From NCBI RefSeq assembly GCF_003797765.1, contig NZ_RKMB01000004.1:1-64000 (forward strand): DNA of 64,000 bases, read 5' to 3'. The DNA comes from Ramlibacter sp. WS9. Lineage in GTDB: Bacteria > Pseudomonadota > Gammaproteobacteria > Burkholderiales > Burkholderiaceae_C. Shown here piece after piece: positions 7,831 to 15,140 of this stretch. Position numbers and translations under genes: made by a program. Under the pieces are notes generated by a model that was given only the letters and a program-made list of their open reading frames with translations, made no database searches and had not been told where the DNA came from. Position 1 is the first letter of the stretch, and each line of letters starts with the position of its first letter.

Positions 7831-8426
7831 GGTGTGGCTTTCAAAGCTTGTTGGACGAAATCGAGACGGTCCTGGCCCCAGTACATCTGGCCATCGACGA
7901 AAAAGGTGGGCGCACCGAACACGCCGCGCACGACGGCGTCTTGCGTCACGGCTTTCAGGCGCTCCTTGACTTCGGGGTCGCCCGCCAGCGCCAGCAGCTG
8001 GGCCGGATCGAACTCGGCGACACCGAGGACCTGAGCCACCACGACGGGGTCGTTCATGTTCTTGCCCTCGACCCAGATCGCGCGGTAGACCGCATCGACG
8101 AACGCAACCATGCGCGACGGATCGCGCATCTGCAAACCGGTGGCGCCGCGCATCAACGTGAGCGTGTTGATCGGGAAGAACGCGTTGTGGCTGAACGGGA
8201 CGCCGTCACGCTGCGCGAACCGCTCCAGGTCCATCATCACGTAGCGGCCCTTGGCCGCGATGGTCATCGGCGACTGGTTGCCCGTGGCCTGGAATACGCC
8301 GCCCAGGAGCATTGGCTTGTAGGCGACGCGGGCGCCCGTTTCTGCGGCGAGGCGCGGCAACTGCATCCACGCGAGATAGGCCGCCGGGCTGCCGACGTCG
8401 AAATAGAACTCAACGGTCTTGGTCAT
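7827..8426 (-). CDS. 2-hydroxychromene-2-carboxylate isomerase family protein (kappa-GST/DsbA-like)
   Basis: A 199-residue thioredoxin-fold protein with an inserted helical domain. The N-terminal motif FDVGSPAAYL puts the catalytic-type Ser at residue 13, and GVFGAPTFFVDG plus MYWGQDRLDFV close the fold near the C-terminus. The family uses glutathione and includes isomerases of aromatic degradation and mitochondrial kappa GSTs. In fatty-acyl operons such proteins are frequent but their substrate is not defined. Its stop overlaps the hydratase start, and its start directly follows the stop of the SDR gene. Confidence 0.85.
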   Translation of the reverse strand: MTKTVEFYFDVGSPAAYLAWMQLPRLAAETGARVAYKPMLLGGVFQATGNQSPMTIAAKGRYVMMDLERFAQRDGVPFSHNAFFPINTLTLMRGATGLQMRDPSRMVAFVDAVYRAIWVEGKNMNDPVVVAQVLGVAEFDPAQLLALAGDPEVKERLKAVTQDAVVRGVFGAPTFFVDGQMYWGQDRLDFVQQALKATP

Positions 8427-9161
8427 TCAGAATTTCTCATTCCAGGGACGCAAGTCGAGTTCGTGGGTCCAGGCGTCACGGGGCTGCTTGTGAAGCATCC
8501 AGTAGTTCTCGGCGATGTGGTCCGGGTTGAGGATGCCGTCGCTGGCCTTCGTCGCGTAGCGCTCTGGAAAGTTCTCGCGGATGAATTCGGTGTCGATGGC
8601 GCCGTCGATGATGGTGTGCGCGACGTGGATGCCGCGCGGCCCCAGTTCGCGCGCCATGCTCTGGGCCAGCGCCCGCAATGCGTGCTTGGCGCCAGCAAAG
8701 GCAGCGAAGTTGACCGATCCCCGCAGCGACGCGGTCGCGCCTGTGAAGATGATCGTCCCCTTGTGGCCATCGCCTTCGCGGTCCACCATGCGCTTCGCGA
8801 CTTCGCGGCCATTGAGGAAACCGCCCAGGCAGGCCATCTCCCAGATCTTGAAGTACTTGCGCGCGGTTTCATCGAGGATGGAACTGGGCACGTTGGCTCC
8901 GATGTTGAACACCAGCACCTCGATGGGGCCGATGGTCGACTCGACCTGCTCGACCAGCGCGACGACTTCTTCTTCCTTGCGCGCGTCCGAGGCGAAGCCG
9001 TGGGCCTGGCCGCCATCAGCCTTGATCTCTTCAATGAGCGTCTGCAGCTTGTCGAGTGTCCGGCGAGTAGCGCAGACGGTGTAGCCGCCCTTGGCGAAGC
9101 GCCGCGCGATGGCGCCGCCGGTCGCATCTCCTGCGCCGATGATCAGTGCGACGGGCTTCAT
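8427..9161 (-). CDS. SDR-family protein lacking the catalytic tyrosine
   Basis: A 244-residue SDR-fold protein. The nucleotide-binding loop is GAGDATGGA at residues 9-17. In the usual YxxxK position it reads F155-AGA-K159 (AAFAGAKHAL), so the catalytic Tyr is Phe; the NNAG motif is also altered to FNIGAN at 85-90. It may therefore bind a nucleotide or acyl-CoA without ordinary dehydrogenase chemistry, or belong to a divergent active subgroup. The ATG at 9161 starts the Rossmann strand. It lies between the thioesterase and isomerase genes of the acyl-CoA operon with almost no spacing. Confidence 0.85.
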   Translation of the reverse strand: MKPVALIIGAGDATGGAIARRFAKGGYTVCATRRTLDKLQTLIEEIKADGGQAHGFASDARKEEEVVALVEQVESTIGPIEVLVFNIGANVPSSILDETARKYFKIWEMACLGGFLNGREVAKRMVDREGDGHKGTIIFTGATASLRGSVNFAAFAGAKHALRALAQSMARELGPRGIHVAHTIIDGAIDTEFIRENFPERYATKASDGILNPDHIAENYWMLHKQPRDAWTHELDLRPWNEKF

Positions 9162-9165
9162 CAGC

Positions 9166-9999
9166 TCATTCCTTGTAGTAGACGATCTGCTGCGTGGTGG
9201 CCAGCAGGTCGCCCTTCTCGTTCCACAGCTGCGCGGTCTGGTCGAAGTAGCAGTTGAAGAAGTTTTGGGCCCGCGCCTGCCCGTGCAGATAACCCGTTCC
9301 CGACGCTGCCAGCTGCTCGCTGCCGGCATGAAAGTACACCGTCATCGATACGGTGCCGATCGGCACCAACGTCGCGCGCCGCAGCCAGATGCGCGGGAAG
9401 AAGATGTCCGACATCGCGGTGAGCGAAGCGAAGTCCAGCGGGCGGGCCGGCTCGTCGCGCACCCAAAGGCGCGTACGGCTTTCCGGGTGGTCGCCACCGT
9501 CCCACGCCGCCGGGAACCCGCCTTCGACAAAGCGCATGTCGTACCGCTTGATCCACTCGACGCGCCCGCGCGGGTCTGGCGCCGGCAGGTCGGTGGGCTG
9601 CGGCGCCTGTGGCATGGCGCTCTCGCTGGAGTTGCTCCACGTTGCACGGCGCACCGCGGTGAACACTGTCGCAGTCAACATAACCTCGCCACCCTGCCGG
9701 ATCTCGATGGTCCAGTGCTGGGTCGAGCGGTTGGTGCGGGCCGGCCGCGCATGCACGAAGAACGGTCCATCAGCCAGGGCAGCCGCGAAGTTGACGGTGA
9801 AGGCCACCGGTTCGCCCAGGCGCTGCGGGTGTTGCAGCACTGCATTGAGCGCCTGCGCCGCGGTTGCTCCACCGAACGGGCCGATCATGTTTGCATAAGC
9901 AGGGCTGGTGTGGCCCTGCCACACGCCGTCGCCTTGAGGGGCCAATGCAATGGCGACGTCGAAGGCGTGCGGAGCCATGGGCGCAGCGGTGTCCGTCAT
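9166..9999 (-). CDS. Acyl-CoA thioesterase, double hot-dog (TesB-like)
   Basis: A 277-residue protein with two hot-dog halves. The N-terminal half carries WQGHTSPAYANMIGPFGGAT, typical of TesB-like thioesterases (4HBT_3 type), and the C-terminal half ends in FNCYFDQTAQLWNEKGDLLATTQQIVYY. It should hydrolyse acyl-CoAs in the cytoplasm and could release products or relieve CoA trapping during beta-oxidation. The ATG at 9999 overlaps the hydrolase stop (ATGA), which supports this start over the much longer open frame. A second possible start lies at 9978. Confidence 0.84.
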   Translation of the reverse strand: MTDTAAPMAPHAFDVAIALAPQGDGVWQGHTSPAYANMIGPFGGATAAQALNAVLQHPQRLGEPVAFTVNFAAALADGPFFVHARPARTNRSTQHWTIEIRQGGEVMLTATVFTAVRRATWSNSSESAMPQAPQPTDLPAPDPRGRVEWIKRYDMRFVEGGFPAAWDGGDHPESRTRLWVRDEPARPLDFASLTAMSDIFFPRIWLRRATLVPIGTVSMTVYFHAGSEQLAASGTGYLHGQARAQNFFNCYFDQTAQLWNEKGDLLATTQQIVYYKE

Positions 10000-10865
10000 G
10001 CGGCCTTGGGAACCGAAAGCGCTGCCAGCCAACCCGCCATGCGCGGCCAGAGTTGGGCCTCGTGTTCGCGACGGAACGGGCCAAAGTGGCCCAGGCGCCG
10101 CACGCCCAGGTCGGCTGGCGCGATACGCTGCACTTCGCGCGGCGAGTTCTCGTAGAGGTTGACGAGCGTGTGCGTGCCGCCGAGCGTCATCAACTCGTCG
10201 TCGGTGATCGACAGCGCATGCACCGGGAAGCGGACATTGGCGTAGCGCTGGCGCACGGACTCGCCTTCGGCCCCGACGCTGTAGCCGGGCGTGAGGCACC
10301 ACTTGCGCCACTGCATCACCACGCCTGTCGGCAGGTCGCCCACCTTGCGCAGCTTCTTTCCGGGGAAGTAGCCGAACAGGCGCGTGGCCAGCGGCACCAG
10401 CACGTACCAGAAATAGAACACGATGCGCTTGAGCTGCGGCGCGTTCTCGCGCCAGTAGCCGCTGCCTGCAGCGACGCTGAGCATGCCGTCGACCTTGTGC
10501 TGGTTGTTGAGCAACCCAGGCAACTGTGCGCCCAGGCTGTGGCCCAGCAGGTAGAGTGGCTTTTGCGGCAGCGCGGCCTTGGCATGGTCGATGGCTGCCT
10601 CGTAGTCGTGCGTCCAGTCGAACAGGTCGGCCTTGAAGCCGCGCAGGCCGTTGCCGCTGGGACCGGAATCGCCGGAACCGCGGTAGTCGAAGGTTGTGAC
10701 GCGCCAGCCCTGCGTGGCCAGCCACTGCGCGAACGGTGCGTAATAGTCCTGCCGCACGCCCATCGCGCCGCCGATGACCACGCTGCCGCGGTCGGGGCTG
10801 TCGGGTTCGTAGACGCGCGATGAAAGCTTCGCACCGTCCACGGATTCGATGATCTCAGCCTTCAT
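9996..10865 (-). CDS. Alpha/beta hydrolase
   Basis: A 289-residue alpha/beta hydrolase. The nucleophile elbow GHSLG places Ser at residue 110, and IGGAMGVRQDYYAPF near residue 32 forms the oxyanion region. FDYRGSGDSG at 59-68 is a conserved loop. The C-terminal part carries SITDDELMTLGGTH, which supplies the acid, and a His in LGHFGPFRREHE. It resembles bacterial serine aminopeptidase S33-like or lipase-like hydrolases that act on acyl esters. The ATG at 10865 follows AAAGGAGCGCGAC. It is located between the thiolase and the thioesterase, overlapping the latter by four bases. Confidence 0.86.
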   Translation of the reverse strand: MKAEIIESVDGAKLSSRVYEPDSPDRGSVVIGGAMGVRQDYYAPFAQWLATQGWRVTTFDYRGSGDSGPSGNGLRGFKADLFDWTHDYEAAIDHAKAALPQKPLYLLGHSLGAQLPGLLNNQHKVDGMLSVAAGSGYWRENAPQLKRIVFYFWYVLVPLATRLFGYFPGKKLRKVGDLPTGVVMQWRKWCLTPGYSVGAEGESVRQRYANVRFPVHALSITDDELMTLGGTHTLVNLYENSPREVQRIAPADLGVRRLGHFGPFRREHEAQLWPRMAGWLAALSVPKAA

Positions 10866-10885
10866 GTCGCGCTCCTTTGAAGCTC

Positions 10886-12091
10886 TCACACCCTCTCGAA
10901 TATCCCCGCGGCGCCCTGGCCCATGCCCACGCACATCGTCACCATGCCGTACTTCAGATTCTTGCGCTGCAAGGCGTGCACGACTGTCGCGGACCGGATA
11001 GCGCCCGTCGCGCCCAGCGGATGGCCGAGCGCGATCGCGCCACCCATCGGGTTGACCTTGCTCGCATCCAGGCCGAGCGTGTTGATGACGGCCAGCGATT
11101 GCGCAGCGAACGCCTCGTTGAGCTCGTACCAGTCGATATCGTCGTGCTTGAGTCCGGCGTACTTGAGCGCAGCGGGAATCGCTTCGATCGGGCCGATGCC
11201 CATGATGTGCGGCGGCACACCGCGGCTCGCGTAGCTCACGAAGCGGGCGAGCGGCTTCAAGCCGAAGCGCTTGACGGCGGCCTCGCTCGCCAGGATCAAC
11301 GCGCCTGCGCCGTCGGACGTCTGCGAGCTGTTGCCCGCGGTCACCGAGCCGCGTGCTGCGAACACGGTCCGCAGCTTGGCCAGGCCTTCGACAGTGGTGT
11401 CGGGCCGCGCGCCTTCGTCGAGGTTGACGGTGCGTGTCTTCACGGACACCTCGGCTGACGACAGGTCCACCGTGCGCTCGGACACGTCGACGGGCGTGAT
11501 TTCCCCAGCGAACTCGCCGGCCTTCATCGCGGCAATGGCCTTCATGTGCGAGTGGTACGCGAACTCGTCCTGCGCCTCGCGCGAGACCTTCCACCGCTGC
11601 GCCACCTTCTCGGCGGTGAGGCCCATGCCGTAGGCGATGCCGTAGCTCTCGATGTCTTCCGGATCGGTGAAGATCGTCGGCGACAGCGAAGGCGAGTTGC
11701 CCATCATCGGCACCATGCTCATGCTCTCGGTGCCGGCCGCGATCATCACGTCGGCCTCGCCGACGCGGATGCGGTCCGCCGCCATCTGCACGGCCGACAG
11801 GCCCGATGCGCAGAAGCGGTTGACGGTGATGCCGCCCACGCTCTTGGGCAGGCCGGCCAGCACCGCGCCGATGCGCGCGACATTCAGGCCCTGCTGCGCT
11901 TCCGGAATCGCGCAGCCGCAGATCACGTCTTCGATCGCCTGCGGATCGAGGCCCGGTACCTGCGCCAGCGCCGAACGCAGCGCCGTGGCCAGCAGGTCGT
12001 CGGGCCGCGTGTTGCGGAAGTAGCCGCGATGCGAACGCCCGATGGGTGTGCGGGTGGCGGCAACGATGTAGGCTTCTTGAATCTGTTTCAT
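10886..12091 (-). CDS. Acetyl-CoA C-acyltransferase (thiolase)
   Basis: A 401-residue type II thiolase. The acyl-accepting Cys is residue 94 (NRFCASGLSA). GHPLGATGA and the C-terminal MCVGMGQGAAG supply the His and second Cys. It should cleave 3-ketoacyl-CoA with CoA in the last step of beta-oxidation. It forms the FadA-like partner of the HAD/ECH fusion encoded upstream, although that partner has the FadN domain order and not that of FadB. The ATG at 12091 follows GGAGATTGAC. Between it and the fusion gene sits the second 76-bp hairpin repeat. Confidence 0.92.
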   Translation of the reverse strand: MKQIQEAYIVAATRTPIGRSHRGYFRNTRPDDLLATALRSALAQVPGLDPQAIEDVICGCAIPEAQQGLNVARIGAVLAGLPKSVGGITVNRFCASGLSAVQMAADRIRVGEADVMIAAGTESMSMVPMMGNSPSLSPTIFTDPEDIESYGIAYGMGLTAEKVAQRWKVSREAQDEFAYHSHMKAIAAMKAGEFAGEITPVDVSERTVDLSSAEVSVKTRTVNLDEGARPDTTVEGLAKLRTVFAARGSVTAGNSSQTSDGAGALILASEAAVKRFGLKPLARFVSYASRGVPPHIMGIGPIEAIPAALKYAGLKHDDIDWYELNEAFAAQSLAVINTLGLDASKVNPMGGAIALGHPLGATGAIRSATVVHALQRKNLKYGMVTMCVGMGQGAAGIFERV

Positions 12092-12120
12092 GTCAATCTC
12101 CTGACTTCCATTCGAGAGAC

Positions 12121-12196
12121 ACCGCGGAACCGGCTTTGCCGGGCCGCTGGTGTCGCCCCCTCGAGGGGGAGGCGCCAAAGGCGCTTCGGGGGTGGG
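12121..12196. repeat. 76-bp GC-rich multi-hairpin repeat, copy 2
   Basis: Nearly identical to 2027-2102, differing at a handful of bases and mostly in loops. As with copy 1, the block ends exactly at the stop codon of a minus-strand gene, here the HAD/ECH fusion. Paired changes in the stem around ccccctcgaggggg keep the hairpin intact. It could stabilise the 3' end of the upstream message or attenuate the operon. Confidence 0.75.
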
Positions 12197-14596
12197 TTAA
12201 TTTCTCAGCGGCTTGCCGGTGGATAGCATCCCCATGATCCGTTCCTGGGTTTTCGGGTGGGTCAGCAGCGAGCAGAACGCCTGGCGCTCCAGCGTCATCA
12301 GGTATTCCTCATCGACCAGCGTGCCGGTGTCGACATCGCCGCCGGTCACCACGTTGGCGATCAGCGACGCGATGTGGAAGTCATGGTGGCTGATGAAGCC
12401 GCCGTCGCGCATGTTGACCAGTTGGCCCTGGATGGTGGCCTTGCCGTTGCGCCCTGCGACAGGGAACTGGCGCTTGTGCGGGGGGCGGTAGCCAGCGGTG
12501 AACATTGCCTTGGCTTCCTGGATGGCGACGAAAAGCAGTTCGTCCTTGTTGGGAACGATGGTGTCGCTGTCCAGCAGGTAGCCCAACTGGCGTGACTCGA
12601 TCGCGCTGGTGCCGACCTTGGCCATGGCCGCGGCGGTGAAGCCCTCGGTCAGGAAGGGCAGGATGTCCTTGTGGACCGACTTCGCCTGGTTCTCGGCGGC
12701 GCGGCGCGCGATGTAGGTCAGGCCGCCGGCACCGGGCACCAGGCCCACGCCCACTTCCACCAGGCCGATGTAGCTTTCCATTGCGGCGACGCGCTTGGCC
12801 GAATGGATGGCGATCTCGCAGCCACCGCCGAGCGCCATGCCGCGGATCGCGGAGATGACCGGCACGTTGGCGTAGCGCAGGCGCAGCATGGTCTGCTGCA
12901 GGTGGTGTTCGGCCTCGTCGATCGCGCTCACGCCCACCGCCATGAAGGCAGGCAGCATGGCTTGCAAGTCGGCGCCGGCACTGAATGGGTCGTCGCCCGA
13001 CCAGATCACCACGCCTTGGTAGTCCTTCTCGGCCAGGTCGACGGCCATCTGCAAGCCCTCGGCCACTTCCGGGCTGATCGCGTGCATCTTGGTCTTGATG
13101 CTGGCGATGACGATTTCATCGTCCATGGTCCACAGGCGGATCGCATGGTCTTCGTGCAGCGTCTTGCCGGACGTTTCGAACTTGGGCGCATCGCTGCCCA
13201 GCACGGTCTCGGGGAAATGCTGGCGCGAATACACCGGCAGCACACGGCGCGGCTCGAACTTCTTCGTCGTGGGATTCCAGGACCCTTGCGGCGTGTGCAC
13301 GCCGCCGGCATCGGCGACCGGGCCCTTGAACACCCACTCGGGCAGCGGCGCTTTCGACAGCGCCTTGCCGGATTCGATGTCTTCCTGGATCCAGTTGGCC
13401 ACTTGCAGCCAGCCCGCCTCTTGCCAGAGCTCGAACGGGCCCTGGTTCATGCCGAAGCCCCAGCGCATCGCGAAGTCGACGTCGCGCGCGGTTTCGGCAA
13501 TCGAGGCCAGGTGCACGGCGGCATAGTGGAAGCTGTTGCGAAGAATCGCCCACAGGAACTGGCCCTGTGCGCCTTCGGAATTGCGCAAGAGCTTCAGCCG
13601 CTCGCCCGGTGCCTTCTTGAGCATGCGGCCATAGACCTCGTCGGCCTTCTCGCCGCCCGGCACGTAGTCCTTCGTCTCCAGGTCGAAGCGCAGCACGTCG
13701 CGCCCGACTTTCTTGTAGAAGCCGGCCTTGGCCTTTTGGCCCAGGTTGCCCATTTCGAGCAGCGTCTTGAGCACGGGGGGCGTGCCGAAGCTTTCGTAGA
13801 ACGGATCGGTGTCGGCGCTCAGGTTGTCCTGCAGCGTCTTGACGACGTGCGCCATGGTGTCCAGGCCCACCACGTCGGCGGTGCGGAAGGTGCCGGAGCT
13901 GGCGCGGCCCAGTTTCTTGCCGGTCAGGTCGTCCACCACGTCGTACGTGAGGCCGAACTTTTCGACTTCCTTCATCGTCGCCAGCATGCCGGCGATGCCG
14001 ACGCGGTTGGCGATGAAGTTGGGCGTGTCCTTGGCGCGAACCACGCCTTTGCCCAAGCCACTGGTGACGAAGGTCTCCAGGTCGTCGAGGATGTGCGCGT
14101 CGGTGGTGGGCGTGTTGATCAGTTCCACCAGGACCATGTAGCGCGGCGGGTTGAAGAAGTGGATGCCGCAGAAGCGCGGCTTGATCTCTTCGGGCAGCGC
14201 CTCCGACAGCTTGGTGATCGACAGGCCCGAGGTGTTGGACGCGACGATGGCGTGCGGCGCGATGAAAGGCGCGATCTTCTTGTAGAGATCGAGCTTCCAG
14301 TCCATGCGCTCGGCGATGGCCTCGATGATGAGGTCGCAGTCTTTCAACTGCTCCATGTGCTCTTCGTAGTTGGCCTGGCCAATTAGCGACGCGTCGTCGG
14401 CCACGCCCAGCGGCGAGGGCTTGAGCTTCTTCAGCCCTTCCACGGCCTTGGTCACTATCCCGTTCTTCGGGCCTTCCTTGGCCGGCAGGTCGAACAACAC
14501 GACCGGCACCTTCACGTTGACGAGATGTGCAGCGATCTGCGCGCCCATCACGCCCGCGCCGAGCACGGCGACTTTCTTCACCTGGAATCGGCTCAT
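12197..14596 (-). CDS. 3-hydroxyacyl-CoA dehydrogenase / enoyl-CoA hydratase fusion (FadN-type order)
   Basis: A 799-residue bifunctional beta-oxidation enzyme. The NAD-binding domain comes first, with VAVLGAGVMGAQIA near residue 10 and NTSGLSI, CGIHFFNPPRYM and KDTPNFIANRVG in order. The second HAD helical domain follows. The crotonase domain is C-terminal, with GDDPFSAGADLQAM and IRGMALGGGCEIAIHSAKR (catalytic Glu present) and VPGAGGLTYIARRAA. The order dehydrogenase-then-hydratase matches FadN-like proteins, the reverse of E. coli FadB. It should convert enoyl-CoA to 3-ketoacyl-CoA for the adjoining thiolase. The ATG at 14596 starts directly before the Rossmann strand. Confidence 0.93.
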   Translation of the reverse strand: MSRFQVKKVAVLGAGVMGAQIAAHLVNVKVPVVLFDLPAKEGPKNGIVTKAVEGLKKLKPSPLGVADDASLIGQANYEEHMEQLKDCDLIIEAIAERMDWKLDLYKKIAPFIAPHAIVASNTSGLSITKLSEALPEEIKPRFCGIHFFNPPRYMVLVELINTPTTDAHILDDLETFVTSGLGKGVVRAKDTPNFIANRVGIAGMLATMKEVEKFGLTYDVVDDLTGKKLGRASSGTFRTADVVGLDTMAHVVKTLQDNLSADTDPFYESFGTPPVLKTLLEMGNLGQKAKAGFYKKVGRDVLRFDLETKDYVPGGEKADEVYGRMLKKAPGERLKLLRNSEGAQGQFLWAILRNSFHYAAVHLASIAETARDVDFAMRWGFGMNQGPFELWQEAGWLQVANWIQEDIESGKALSKAPLPEWVFKGPVADAGGVHTPQGSWNPTTKKFEPRRVLPVYSRQHFPETVLGSDAPKFETSGKTLHEDHAIRLWTMDDEIVIASIKTKMHAISPEVAEGLQMAVDLAEKDYQGVVIWSGDDPFSAGADLQAMLPAFMAVGVSAIDEAEHHLQQTMLRLRYANVPVISAIRGMALGGGCEIAIHSAKRVAAMESYIGLVEVGVGLVPGAGGLTYIARRAAENQAKSVHKDILPFLTEGFTAAAMAKVGTSAIESRQLGYLLDSDTIVPNKDELLFVAIQEAKAMFTAGYRPPHKRQFPVAGRNGKATIQGQLVNMRDGGFISHHDFHIASLIANVVTGGDVDTGTLVDEEYLMTLERQAFCSLLTHPKTQERIMGMLSTGKPLRN

Positions 14597-14677
14597 GGTC
14601 TTTCGCCTTTCGCTGTTGGCGCCAGGCTCGGCCTGGCCGCGTTCTTCGTGTTCTTTGTACATCGTTTCTCTCTTGTT

Positions 14678-14698
14678 CCCTCCCCCAAAGGGGGAGGG
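14678..14698. repeat. Short GC hairpin between DUF2147 and HAD/ECH genes
   Basis: The sequence ccctccccc-aaa-ggggg-aggg forms a perfect 9-bp stem with a 3-base loop, 11 bases after the DUF2147 stop in the direction of transcription. No T-run follows on either strand. It may be a processing or stabilising hairpin; intrinsic termination is doubtful because the operon seems to continue. Confidence 0.5.
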
Positions 14699-14708
14699 AG
14701 TTGATTCC

Positions 14709-15140
14709 TCACTGCGCGCGCACCCAGGTCTGCGTCCGGCCGAACGGGCCGAAAGAGCCGCGCACTTCGAGTTTTTTGCCGCCTTCGATGGGCGTCATGC
14801 GCAAGGTGTAGTCGCGGCCGTTCTCGGGGTCGAGGATCTTGCCGCCTTCCCACACGTCCTTGTCTGCCGCCTTCTTCGCGCCCCGGATGATCTCCAGGCC
14901 GTCCATCGGCTTGTCCTTGCGGTCGTCCTTGCACTCTTCGCACTTCGCGTCGGGCTTGGCGTCCTTGGCGAGGCGCTTCTCGATCTTGCCGCTCAGCACG
15001 CCACCGCTTTCGACGATGCGGATCTCGGCCTTGGCCTCGCCGGTCTTGTCGTCGATGTTTCGCCAGAGGCCGACGGGGGTGACTTGCGCGAAGGCAGTCA
15101 CGCTTGCCATCGACAGCATTGCAATGAAGGCGCCTCTCAT
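14709..15140 (-). CDS. DUF2147 domain-containing exported protein
   Basis: A 143-residue small exported protein. Residues 1-18 form a short signal peptide (MRGAFIAMLSMASVTAFA) followed by QVTPVGLWRNIDDKTGEAKAEIRI, the start of the DUF2147 beta-barrel. A central Cys pair, CEEC, and KILDPENGRDYTLRM are visible. DUF2147 proteins resemble lipocalin-like barrels and may bind hydrophobic ligands in the periplasm. Its start overlaps the acyl-CoA dehydrogenase stop by four bases, so it is a true operon member, unexpected among cytosolic beta-oxidation enzymes. Confidence 0.85.
   Translation of the reverse strand: MRGAFIAMLSMASVTAFAQVTPVGLWRNIDDKTGEAKAEIRIVESGGVLSGKIEKRLAKDAKPDAKCEECKDDRKDKPMDGLEIIRGAKKAADKDVWEGGKILDPENGRDYTLRMTPIEGGKKLEVRGSFGPFGRTQTWVRAQ

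Noticed and set aside
9166..10725. Possible hydrolase-thioesterase fusion frame
   Set aside because: The hydrolase is in a different frame and ends at an ATGA overlap with the thioesterase start at 9999.
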